Of a DNA stretch of 6,987 nt, positions 1 through 5,728 are shown piece after piece. The stretch is from an uncultured Lachnospiraceae bacterium. GTDB lineage: Bacteria; Bacillota; Clostridia; Lachnospirales; Lachnospiraceae. The DNA is taken from positions 1 to 6,987 of the forward strand of contig CACZTA010000333.1 in the NCBI GenBank assembly GCA_902783935.1, read 5' to 3'. Under the pieces are notes generated by a model, which was not told where the DNA came from, made no database searches, and saw only the letters and a program-made list of their open reading frames with translations. Every line of letters begins with the position of its first letter. Within the stretch, counting starts at the first letter, position 1. The position numbers and the translations under genes are program-made.

Positions 1-147
1 GACTTTGTGATGCCGGAAGAAGGCGATGAGACCGCGGGCCTGAACAAAGACTGGGGCAGTGAAGGCTTCTCTGACGGAGAAGGCCATATGCGGACCGGCT
101 GCGCCGGCAGGTTTTCGGAGATGCTGGGAGAACTGCTTGGCAGCTGA
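1..147 (+). CDS. C-terminal fragment of an unassigned protein
   Basis: Frame 1 is open from the first base for 48 codons and ends in TGA at 145-147; the start lies outside the window. The fragment is acidic and glycine-rich (GLNKDWGSEGF, then DGEGHMRTGC), followed by a short helix-like tail (RFSEMLGELLGS). A C-terminal Asp/His pair ahead of an amphipathic helix vaguely recalls the last block of SGNH/GDSL hydrolases, but the spacing here is D-x3-H rather than the usual D-x2-H, so no family is assigned. Codon use (GGC, GAA, CTG) resembles the neighbouring genes, which supports real coding. It converges on the AraC gene with only 28 bases between the two stop codons. Confidence 0.5.
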   Translation, partial: DFVMPEEGDETAGLNKDWGSEGFSDGEGHMRTGCAGRFSEMLGELLGS

Positions 148-161
148 CAGCTGAATAAAGG

Positions 162-179
162 ATAACGGGAACCCGTTAT
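162..179. terminator. Short hairpin between convergent genes, possible weak terminator
   Basis: ATAACGGG at 162-169 is perfectly complementary to CCCGTTAT at 172-179, giving a stem of 7-8 bp with a very tight loop (effectively a GAAC tetraloop). It sits between two convergent genes, and its right arm contains the TAA stop of the AraC gene (176-178 on the minus strand). The plus-strand T-run after it is poor (TTTCT), and the minus side has only CCTTTATT. A bidirectional terminator role is therefore plausible from position but not strong. Confidence 0.35.
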
Positions 180-1051
180 TTCTCCGGGGTGTTCGAATGA
201 ATCTGCCTGAATTTGCGCGGAGGGACGCCCACGACGTCGAGAAACGAGCGGTTAAAATTTCCTATGTTGTTGAAGCCGACATCCATCGCGATGTCGGCTA
301 TTTTGTCGCTCGTCTCGATCAGGCGGATCTGCGCCTCCCCGATCCGGAGCGTCGTGACATACTGCATGGGGGAGTAATGAAACTGGTTTTTGAATGAATG
401 GGAAATATAGTCCTGGCTCAGGGCCAGGGCATCGGCCACATCCTTAAGCGTGATTTTTTCTTTATAATGCTGTGAAAGCCAGGAACGGATCTGCTCCGCC
501 GGAGAGGTTTTTCCTTCCAGCGGGAGGAATGCGTAGCTTTCATCAGGGGAATACCTCGGAACCACTTCGCTTAACAGCACATGAAGATAATTCTCAAGCA
601 GTTCCGCCTGTTTCACGTCGTCGATCTGCGCCAGGTGGTAAATCCTTGAAAACAGCATTTTAAAAAGCTCGAAATCGCTGCCGGTGCTGATAATTTTGGA
701 AGCATCTTTGCGGGAGAGACAGTTGCCGGGCAGGCCGGAAACCTGTACGCCGGTCATGCCGATACAGTAGAGGGAGAAGTCATGGCTCTGCTCCGAGCAT
801 TCCCGGTGATAAATCCTGTTGTTATAGGTGATGATGTCTCCGGCTTCCGCCGTGTAGGCAGAGCCGTCGATATTGATAATGCAGGAGCCGCTTAACGCCA
901 GCACCAGCTCCAGGCAGTTTTCGTGACAGTGCAGTGTTCTCGGGATGTGTAAAAATTCATCTTTATTAATGTAACTGGCATATAAAACAGAGGCATTCCG
1001 GCTCATATTATTAATAGCGGAAGTCCCGCGTTTACTGACAAAATACTGCAT
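176..1051 (-). CDS. AraC-family transcriptional regulator with N-terminal cupin sensor domain
   Basis: This is a 291-residue protein, a typical length for cupin-AraC regulators. Residues about 35-85 form a cupin-like sensor: an LHCHENCLEL motif with H41, H43 and E48, a glycine turn, then AGDIITY and YHRE with H82. Residues about 185-285 form the AraC DNA-binding domain. Its first helix-turn-helix is near 202-223 (LKDVADALALSQDYISHSF) and its second near 250-270, followed by the family signature DVGFNN...NRSF...GVPPRKFR. An in-frame GTG two codons upstream (1055-1057) overlaps the Shine-Dalgarno sequence, so the ATG at 1049-1051 is preferred. The gene is divergent from the cyclitol operon, and a dyad covers its own promoter, so it is inferred to regulate the operon and possibly itself. 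Cupin-AraC proteins commonly bind small sugars or related ligands; the ligand here would be an inositol-pathway compound by inference only. Confidence 0.95.
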   Translation of the reverse strand: MQYFVSKRGTSAINNMSRNASVLYASYINKDEFLHIPRTLHCHENCLELVLALSGSCIINIDGSAYTAEAGDIITYNNRIYHRECSEQSHDFSLYCIGMTGVQVSGLPGNCLSRKDASKIISTGSDFELFKMLFSRIYHLAQIDDVKQAELLENYLHVLLSEVVPRYSPDESYAFLPLEGKTSPAEQIRSWLSQHYKEKITLKDVADALALSQDYISHSFKNQFHYSPMQYVTTLRIGEAQIRLIETSDKIADIAMDVGFNNIGNFNRSFLDVVGVPPRKFRQIHSNTPEK

Positions 1052-1056
1052 GGCCA

Positions 1057-1064
1057 CCCCCTCT
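1057..1064 (-). promoter_or_regulatory. Ribosome binding site that decides the AraC start
   Basis: On the minus strand AGAGGGGG lies 5 bases before the ATG at 1049-1051. It overlaps the alternative GTG at 1055-1057, which would leave that codon no spacing. This supports the 291-residue form. Confidence 0.7.
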
Positions 1065-1080
1065 GGTGATCAGTTTTCTT

Positions 1081-1126
1081 CTGTTTTTATTCTAGTACAA
1101 AGCGCAGAATTGTACAAGAAAAACAG
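1081..1126. promoter_or_regulatory. Imperfect long dyad over the regulator promoter, candidate operator
   Basis: Outer arms CTGTTTTT (1081-1088) and AAAAACAG (1119-1126) are exact complements. Inner arms GTACAA (1095-1100) and TTGTAC (1110-1115) are also exact complements around a 9-base centre. The left side carries three extra bases (1089-1091), so the two pairs are slightly out of register. TTGTACAA (1110-1117) is itself a palindrome and recurs as TAGTACAA at 1093-1100, 17 bases away on the same strand, so the site can also be read as a direct repeat. It covers both hexamers of the regulator promoter, which suggests autoregulation, though the binding protein is unknown. Confidence 0.55.
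1089..1117 (-). promoter_or_regulatory. Sigma-70-type promoter for the AraC regulator
   Basis: Reading the minus strand, a -35-like TTGTAC (plus-strand 1112-1117) and a -10 TAGAAT (plus-strand 1089-1094, 5 of 6 to consensus) are separated by exactly 17 bases. The -35 matches consensus at only three positions. Transcription would begin near 1082, giving a leader of about 30 bases that holds the ribosome binding site. Confidence 0.55.
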
Positions 1127-1186
1127 GATTTCGGAAGTTTTTGTTTAAAAACCATGAAATATATCCAAAACTAGACAATCCGCGCG

Positions 1187-1215
1187 TAGAAAAATGGCCT
1201 ATTATCACATATACT
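1187..1215 (+). promoter_or_regulatory. iolM: Sigma-70-type promoter for the cyclitol operon
   Basis: TAGAAA (1187-1192, 4 of 6 to the -35 consensus) and TATACT (1210-1215, 5 of 6 to the -10 consensus) are 17 bases apart, upstream of the four-gene operon and divergent from the regulator promoter. The weak -35 fits a promoter that needs an activator. Transcription from about 1222 would give a leader of roughly 110 bases. No strong leader hairpin, riboswitch-like fold or convincing AraC direct-repeat site was seen in 1127-1186 or 1222-1320. Confidence 0.5.
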
Positions 1216-1316
1216 ATTTCCGTACCGAGGGGTAAAAAGACAGACAATTAATTCGGACAGGTCGGATAATCAAGGATTCATTGTTGCAGCTTGAAGAATA
1301 TGCGCACAAACGGCAG

Positions 1317-1324
1317 AAAAGGAG
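1317..1324 (+). promoter_or_regulatory. Ribosome binding site that decides the iolM start
   Basis: AAAAGGAG at 1317-1324 lies 7 bases before the ATG at 1332. The frame stays open upstream to a TTG at 1281, but that codon has no Shine-Dalgarno sequence, and the 17 extra residues it would add are highly charged and unlike the family N-terminus. Confidence 0.8.
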
Positions 1325-1331
1325 AAGAAAT

Positions 1332-2510
1332 ATGAGAGCGTTTTACGTAGAAGCAGACAAAGTTCCGAAACCCGGATATGTTTTTTCTGAAATGGAATTA
1401 AAAAAAGGTGAGGCTCTCCGCGGCAACCAGGTGTGGAAAAACATCAGAGGTTCCGTGACGGACAGACCGATGCCGGAATGCGGAGACGACGAAGTTCTCC
1501 TGAAGATCGGCGCTGCAGGTATCTGCGGAACGGATGTCCATCTTCTCAGAAAAGATGCAGACGGCTATTCGATGTATGACGGCCATACCAAATATCCGAT
1601 CATTACCGGACATGAGTTCGCAGGCGAGATCGTCGAAGTCGGCAAGAATGTAAAGAAGCTGGTTGTCGGCGACCTGGTTTCCGTCGAATCCATGAACTGG
1701 TGCGGCGAGTGCGAAGCCTGTTCGAGAGGCTACTTCAATCAGTGCAAGGATCTGGACGAGCCGGGCCTTACCTATGACGGCGGTTTCGCAGAGTACTGCA
1801 CTGTGAGAGCCAAGTACTGCCATAAGCTGAACGATATTATGGAGTACTACGGCGGCGACAAGATGACAGCGTTCGAGCTGGGTTCCATGATCGAGCCGAC
1901 GGGCGTGGCTTACAACGGTCTCTTCGTCAACGGCGGCGGCATCCGTCCCGGCGGACATGCGGTAGTCTTCGGCGCGGGCCCCATCGGCCTGGCAGCGATC
2001 CAGCTTCTGAAGACCTCCGGTGTTGCGAAGCTGTTCGCATTCGAGAGTGTTCCGGAAAGAATGGAACTCGCGAAGGCATGCGGTGCAGATTATGTCATGG
2101 ATCCGACTTCCTTCAAGAGCGCCGATGACGAAGCTGAATGGCTCATGGACATGACACACGGCCGCGGCATTTCCCTCTTTGCGGAATGCGCAGGCGCAAC
2201 GAAGTTCACGTATCCGGTCATGGCCAAGTCCCTGGCGATCGGCGGCACAACCGTCCAGATCGGCCACACGATGGGCATCACGCCGGTGGACATCTTCAAC
2301 TGGCAGTGGAATGCAGCGAAGATCGCAGGCTCCAACGGACAGTCCGGTCTCGGCATCTATGATGACGTGGCAGCGCTCATGGCTTCCGGCAGAATCGACA
2401 TGAGAAAGATGATCTCCGGCAGATTTAACCTGGAAGACATCGAGGAAGGCTTCAAGATCATGTCCGGCAAGGTTCTGGTTTCTCCGGAATATCCGAGACT
2501 GCAGAAATAA
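1332..2510 (+). CDS. iolM: scyllo-inosose 3-dehydrogenase-like zinc-containing alcohol dehydrogenase (IolM)
   Basis: This 392-residue medium-chain dehydrogenase/reductase probably oxidises scyllo-inosose with NAD to a diketo-inositol in the cytoplasm. Catalytic zinc residues are visible: C65 in GICGTDVH, H94-E95 in GHEF, and E188 in IEPT. The structural zinc loop is complete with C124, C127, C130 and C138 in the standard x2-x2-x7 spacing. The Rossmann motif GAGPIG is at 214-219, and an acidic E238 ends the second strand, which favours NAD over NADP. The protein carries about 30 more N-terminal residues than ordinary sorbitol dehydrogenases. It also has the GGGIRPG...GPIGLAA stretch that I recall from Thermotoga maritima IolM (TM0412). 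It is first in the operon, 112 bases before iolN, and the iolN and iolO neighbours are what make the substrate call specific. From sequence alone, another polyol or inosose dehydrogenase is possible. Confidence 0.83.
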   Translation: MRAFYVEADKVPKPGYVFSEMELKKGEALRGNQVWKNIRGSVTDRPMPECGDDEVLLKIGAAGICGTDVHLLRKDADGYSMYDGHTKYPIITGHEFAGEIVEVGKNVKKLVVGDLVSVESMNWCGECEACSRGYFNQCKDLDEPGLTYDGGFAEYCTVRAKYCHKLNDIMEYYGGDKMTAFELGSMIEPTGVAYNGLFVNGGGIRPGGHAVVFGAGPIGLAAIQLLKTSGVAKLFAFESVPERMELAKACGADYVMDPTSFKSADDEAEWLMDMTHGRGISLFAECAGATKFTYPVMAKSLAIGGTTVQIGHTMGITPVDIFNWQWNAAKIAGSNGQSGLGIYDDVAALMASGRIDMRKMISGRFNLEDIEEGFKIMSGKVLVSPEYPRLQK

Positions 2511-2585
2511 AACCGCAGTGTATTAAAGAGTTTAAAAGCATCATACATATAAACCATACCATTTCAAGCATCTGACAGGACACAC

Positions 2586-2595
2586 AACAACAACT
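2586..2595 (+). repeat. CAA-rich leader element, copy 1
   Basis: AACAACAACT lies inside a CA/CAA-rich stretch upstream of iolN, ending 27 bases before its start. The identical 10-mer occurs at the matching place before the next gene (3611-3620). The 112-base gap (2511-2622) otherwise holds the AAGGAG ribosome binding site at 2611-2616. I see no terminator in it, which fits read-through from iolM. Confidence 0.35.
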
Positions 2596-2622
2596 CACAG
2601 GAATTCATGAAAGGAGACACAC

Positions 2623-3585
2623 ATGTCGAAATGGAATCTGCCCGCAAAAGGCGGCCATATGGAAAAACAGGATGGTATCTACTACCAGAATATGACAACA
2701 AAAATGCTGGAAGAGCGTCTTAAAGTTAACGACGTCCTGCTTCTTCCGGTAGGTTCTACCGAAAATCACGGCCCGAGCGCTCCCTACGGCGAGGATACTT
2801 ACCTTGACACAAGACTCTGCGAACTCGTTGCTGAGAGAACAGGCTGCACAGTCGCTCAGCCGATCTGGTACGGCTCTCATCCGTATCATCACCTTGGCCA
2901 GAAGGGCACCATCATGATCCCGGAGAAGATCCTGGCTGACTACATCACCTACGTGCTGGCAGGCTTCTGGAACACAGGTTTCAGAAAGATCATCATCGTA
3001 AACGGACACGGACAGGATTACGTCATCCCGCTGGCAATCCACACCTTCGGAAAGAAGTGGCAGGTACCGGGCATCGTTCTCTATACACACTTCTGGAACT
3101 GCGCCGGCAAGGAACTGTTCACAAAGAAGAACGGCGGACCGTTTGAAGATTCCTTCGTACATGCTGACGAAGTCGAGCAGAGCTGGTGCCTCGAGCTCTT
3201 CCCGGAATTCATCCATATGGAAGATGCAATCCAGGTCGACAAGGCTCCGCTGCTGCCTCCGGGACACATCAATACATCCTCTGAAGAAGGCCCGGGCCCG
3301 ATCAAGTGGTACAACGCATTCGGATCCACAGGTATGGAATGCATCTGCCAGCCGGAAGGCGTCATCGGCGATGCAAGAAAAGCTGACGGCAAGAAGGCTG
3401 AAAAAGGCGTGGAAGCCTGCCTTGATTACCTGGAGAAGCTTGTCAATGATATTCTTGAGAAGTATCCGGCAGGAACACTTCCGCCGATCGACAAGATGAC
3501 TCAGAGAAACAAAGAAGATATCGAAGCTGTCATCAAGGGACCGAACGCACCCGGCGGCCGTCACATCTATACGCTTGAGTATTAA
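2623..3585 (+). CDS. iolN: Creatininase-family ring-opening hydrolase, 3-dehydro-scyllosone hydrolase-like (IolN)
   Basis: This 320-residue cytoplasmic metalloenzyme is of the creatininase superfamily. The N-terminal metal motif PVGSTENHG (42-50) supplies E47 and H49, and D58 follows in YGEDTYLD. NGHGQD (127-132) supplies H129, and a later HADEVEQS block (180-187) corresponds to the family's HAGExETS motif with E183. At the position where creatininase has a metal-binding Glu (GHYE) this protein has Q131, as in the Asn/Gln-bearing branch of the family. The C-terminal part after about residue 270 is longer than in a minimal creatininase. In Thermotoga maritima the homologous step (IolN, TM0413) hydrolyses the IolM product to 5-keto-L-gluconate; that function is inferred here from adjacency to iolM and iolO. 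AAGGAG six bases before the ATG supports this start over the in-frame ATG at 2659. A creatinine or other amidohydrolase role is less likely in this context. Confidence 0.82.
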   Translation: MSKWNLPAKGGHMEKQDGIYYQNMTTKMLEERLKVNDVLLLPVGSTENHGPSAPYGEDTYLDTRLCELVAERTGCTVAQPIWYGSHPYHHLGQKGTIMIPEKILADYITYVLAGFWNTGFRKIIIVNGHGQDYVIPLAIHTFGKKWQVPGIVLYTHFWNCAGKELFTKKNGGPFEDSFVHADEVEQSWCLELFPEFIHMEDAIQVDKAPLLPPGHINTSSEEGPGPIKWYNAFGSTGMECICQPEGVIGDARKADGKKAEKGVEACLDYLEKLVNDILEKYPAGTLPPIDKMTQRNKEDIEAVIKGPNAPGGRHIYTLEY

Positions 3586-3610
3586 TCAGCTGTAAAACTT
3601 TCTAAATACA

Positions 3611-3620
3611 AACAACAACT
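3611..3620 (+). repeat. CAA-rich leader element, copy 2
   Basis: This is the second exact copy of AACAACAACT, in the 59-base gap between iolN and the second dehydrogenase, ending 24 bases before the start codon. CAA-rich leaders are unstructured and can favour ribosome loading. Whether this is function or simple composition cannot be told from two copies. Confidence 0.35.
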
Positions 3621-3644
3621 AAGTCAAAAGAAAGGAAGAATACC

Positions 3645-4715
3645 ATGGAAAATCGCCCGACAAAATGTAAAGCTGCTTTTATGCACGGCCCGTTTGACCT
3701 CAGAATCGAAGAGCTGGAACTGCCGCCCCTTAAGCCGAACCAGATCCTGATCAAGCTGATCGCCTGCGGCATCTGCCAGTCAGACGTTGAGTGCTTCGAA
3801 GGAAAGTCCGCAGAAGGCCGCTATGACATCGCTCCCTATACACCGGGCCACGAGTGGGTAGGCAGAGCTGCTGAAATCGGCTCAAGCGTTACTTCCATCA
3901 AGGTTGGCGACAAGGTCGTCGGTGACTGCGTGCTTCCGTGCCATGAATGCGCAAACTGCAAGGACGGCAAGATGTCCTCTGCATGCCTGAACATGAGAGA
4001 AGTCGGCTTCAGACCGGACTCTCCGGGCGGCTTCGGCGAATACATGATCCTCGAAGAATCCTACACACACAAGATTCCGGAAGACTGGTCCGATGAAATC
4101 GGCATCTTCGTCGAGAACTTCAACGTCGCTTACTGGGGCGTTTGGGGCAACGGCTGCAATCCGGACGCTTCCGATGACTGTGTCATCATCGGCGCAGGCC
4201 CGATCGGCTGCTCCGCAGCAATGGTCTGCAAGACATCCGGCGCTAACGTCATCGTTGTTGACCCGGTTGAATCCAGAAGACAGAATGCGATGAGATTCGG
4301 CGCAGACGTCACGGTTGACCCGACTGTCAGACCGGTTGAAGAGCAGATCAACGAGCTCACAAACGGCCGCGGCGCTTCCGTCATCATCGAATGCTCCGGC
4401 AACGATGTAGGTATCGCTTCCGTATTCGATATCGCAGGCCACAGCTGCAGAATCGGTTTCGTCGGCCACTCCATCGGCAGAAAGGTCCCGGTCGAAATCG
4501 GCAAGACGATCTGGAAGACTCTGAGAATGACAGGTTCCGGCGGAACAACAAACTGGTTCCCGAGAACAATCAGATTCATGTCCAAGATCAAAGATACTTA
4601 TGATTTCAAGTCACTTGTATCTCATTACTACAAGTTTGACGATCTGGCAGAGGCTATGGAAATGGCTCAGAACAAAGCTGTCGCCAGAAAGGTCATGCTT
4701 ACATTTGACAAGTAA
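3645..4715 (+). CDS. Second zinc-dependent medium-chain dehydrogenase, substrate unassigned (candidate cyclitol or ketouronate oxidoreductase)
   Basis: This is a 356-residue member of the sorbitol dehydrogenase/threonine dehydrogenase-like family. Catalytic zinc ligands are C44 in CGICQSD, H69-E70 in PGHEW, and probably E157. The structural zinc cysteines are C99, C102, C105 and C114; the last gap is 8 residues instead of the usual 7. The Rossmann motif GAGPIG is at 183-188 and D206 ends the second strand, indicating NAD. Where polyol dehydrogenases usually read EPLAVALHA, this protein reads VENFNVAYWGVWGNG (156-170), so the substrate pocket is probably different. AAAGGA lies 8 bases before the ATG. 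It sits between iolN and iolO, with 59- and 54-base gaps. It could replace the missing IolG in oxidising a cyclitol, or reduce D-tagaturonate made by IolO to altronate. It is clearly distinct in sequence from the IolM of the same operon. Confidence 0.9.
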   Translation: MENRPTKCKAAFMHGPFDLRIEELELPPLKPNQILIKLIACGICQSDVECFEGKSAEGRYDIAPYTPGHEWVGRAAEIGSSVTSIKVGDKVVGDCVLPCHECANCKDGKMSSACLNMREVGFRPDSPGGFGEYMILEESYTHKIPEDWSDEIGIFVENFNVAYWGVWGNGCNPDASDDCVIIGAGPIGCSAAMVCKTSGANVIVVDPVESRRQNAMRFGADVTVDPTVRPVEEQINELTNGRGASVIIECSGNDVGIASVFDIAGHSCRIGFVGHSIGRKVPVEIGKTIWKTLRMTGSGGTTNWFPRTIRFMSKIKDTYDFKSLVSHYYKFDDLAEAMEMAQNKAVARKVMLTFDK

Positions 4716-4769
4716 TCAGCAGAGACAGAGGAAACGGCATTTACTTAAGTCTATCTGAAGGAAAAAAGA

Positions 4770-5600
4770 ATGAAAAACTGGAAGTATTCCGTTTCCAGTG
4801 CAGATGCGGCGCCGGCGACGGCACCGCTTCTGCTTATGGGAACAATCGAAGAAAATCTCATAAAAGCAGGACGTATGGGCTACGACGCCCTGGAAGTCCA
4901 TACGAGAGAAGATGCGGACCTGGATATTGAAGCAATCAAAAAGGCCATGCAGGAGAGCGGCGTGAAGCTCTCGTCGATCGTGACCGGACGTCTCAACACG
5001 GAAGGGCACTGCGACCTGATCTCGGATGAGCCGTATATCACGAAAAGCGCTGTCGAAGGCATGAAAAAGTATGTCGATCTGGCATCGGCGCTTGATACGG
5101 ACCTGATTCTCGGCTGGGTGAGAGGCAAAGTCCCGGCCGGCGGCAGCAGGAAGAAGTATATGGCCCGCCTCGCACGGAACCTGAAGGAAATCGACAGCTA
5201 TGCGGGTGAAAAGCATGTGCGGATCCTGATCGAAGTCATCAACCGCTACGAGATCAATACATTCAACACCGCGGAAGAGCTCATGACGTTCCTGGAAGAG
5301 CACGACCTGCCGAACTGCTACGCACATCTTGATGCGTTCCATATGGCAATCGATGAAGAAGACCCGTATGCGGCGATTCAGAGATGCGGATCCCGCCTGG
5401 GTTATTTCCATCTGGCTGACAATTCCAGAAAATATCCGGGCACGGGGCAGTTCGATTTTGCCCGCCTGCTCGGGGCGCTGGAGAAAGCCGGGTATGACGG
5501 CTATCTGTCGGTGGAATGCCTGCCGTGGCCGAATAATGAGGAAGCGGCGGAAAGAGCTCTTGCTTACATGAAAAAGGTCGAAAGCGGATCAAATCAGTGA
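4770..5600 (+). CDS. iolO: 5-keto-L-gluconate epimerase-like TIM-barrel protein (IolO)
   Basis: This 276-residue protein has the xylose-isomerase-like TIM-barrel fold (D-tagatose 3-epimerase/hydroxypyruvate isomerase group). Four metal ligands are evident: E155 (ILIEVINRYE), D188 (HLDAFHM), H214 (YFHLAD) and E249 (SVECLP). Their spacing is the same as I recall for Pseudomonas cichorii D-tagatose 3-epimerase (152/185/211/246). The segment YFHLADNSRKYPGTGQFDF followed by GYLSVECLPWP closely resembles Thermotoga maritima IolO (TM0416), which converts 5-keto-L-gluconate to D-tagaturonate. That is the reaction expected after IolN. AAGGA lies 7 bases before the ATG. This is the last gene of the operon, with the terminator 15 bases after its stop. 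It uses CGT/CGC/CGG arginine codons more freely than the three genes before it. An inosose isomerase or ketose epimerase role is the main alternative. Confidence 0.85.
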   Translation: MKNWKYSVSSADAAPATAPLLLMGTIEENLIKAGRMGYDALEVHTREDADLDIEAIKKAMQESGVKLSSIVTGRLNTEGHCDLISDEPYITKSAVEGMKKYVDLASALDTDLILGWVRGKVPAGGSRKKYMARLARNLKEIDSYAGEKHVRILIEVINRYEINTFNTAEELMTFLEEHDLPNCYAHLDAFHMAIDEEDPYAAIQRCGSRLGYFHLADNSRKYPGTGQFDFARLLGALEKAGYDGYLSVECLPWPNNEEAAERALAYMKKVESGSNQ

Positions 5601-5610
5601 CGACCGCTTT
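5581..5610 (+). repeat. Inverted repeat around the iolO stop codon
   Basis: AAAGCGG (5581-5587) is exactly complementary to CCGCTTT (5604-5610), with the TGA stop (5598-5600) in the 16-base loop. It directly precedes the main terminator and may add a 3'-end stem to the transcript. Chance is possible for a 7-bp match. Confidence 0.3.
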
Positions 5611-5615
5611 ATCAA

Positions 5616-5646
5616 CCCCCGGTTTTCGGACCGGGGGTCTTTCTTT
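5616..5646 (+). terminator. Rho-independent terminator of the cyclitol operon
   Basis: CCCCCGGT (5616-5623) pairs perfectly with ACCGGGGG (5630-5637) across a 6-base loop (TTTCGG), followed by TCTTTCTTT (5638-5646). This is a strong GC-rich stem plus U-tract, 15 bases after the iolO stop. It marks the end of the operon, so no further iol gene follows on the same transcript. Confidence 0.92.
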
Positions 5647-5686
5647 GGAAATATTTTGCGGCTTTCAAGGTTGGTTCAATCTTTCC

Positions 5687-5717
5687 CCTTTATTGTAAGG
5701 CCATCAGTTGATAAAGG
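5687..5717 (+). promoter_or_regulatory. Possible Shine-Dalgarno-masking hairpin before the beta-helix gene
   Basis: CCTTTAT (5687-5693) is exactly complementary to ATAAAGG (5711-5717). The right arm covers the front half of the near-perfect ribosome binding site AAAGGAGG (5713-5720), which lies 8 bases before the ATG at 5729. If formed, the stem would reduce translation. The loop is 17 bases and the stem AT-rich, so stability is modest. No convincing promoter was found in the gap 5647-5728. Confidence 0.35.
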
Positions 5718-5728
5718 AGGGCTTCCTG

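Noticed and set aside
141..153. CAGCTG repeated twice across a stop codon (possible recombination or binding site)
   Set aside because: Two 6-base palindromes next to each other are too short to support a function, and one is part of the coding sequence.
1173..1248. AGACAAT at 1173-1179 and 1242-1248 as AraC half-sites
   Set aside because: They are 69 bases apart, one lies downstream of the predicted transcription start, and flanking similarity is poor. This does not fit typical AraC site geometry.
1281..1331. N-terminal extension of iolM from a TTG start
   Set aside because: No ribosome binding site precedes it, and its 17 residues are unlike the family. AAAAGGAG sits correctly before the ATG at 1332.
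1398..2267. Minus-strand open frame of 289 codons opposite iolM
   Set aside because: Antisense shadow of the dehydrogenase gene: no ribosome binding site and no recognisable motif.
2523..2558. Possible internal promoter before iolN (TATAAA at 2550-2555)
   Set aside because: No acceptable -35 element lies at 16-18 bases; the region is just AT-rich.
2605..3564. Long minus-strand open frame of 319 codons opposite iolN
   Set aside because: It lies entirely antisense to a clear creatininase-family gene. Its product shows no domain logic, and its openness follows from C-ending codons on the plus strand.
4716..5411. Minus-strand open frame of 231 codons opposite iolO
   Set aside because: Antisense shadow; the plus-strand frame has complete metal-site motifs and a ribosome binding site.
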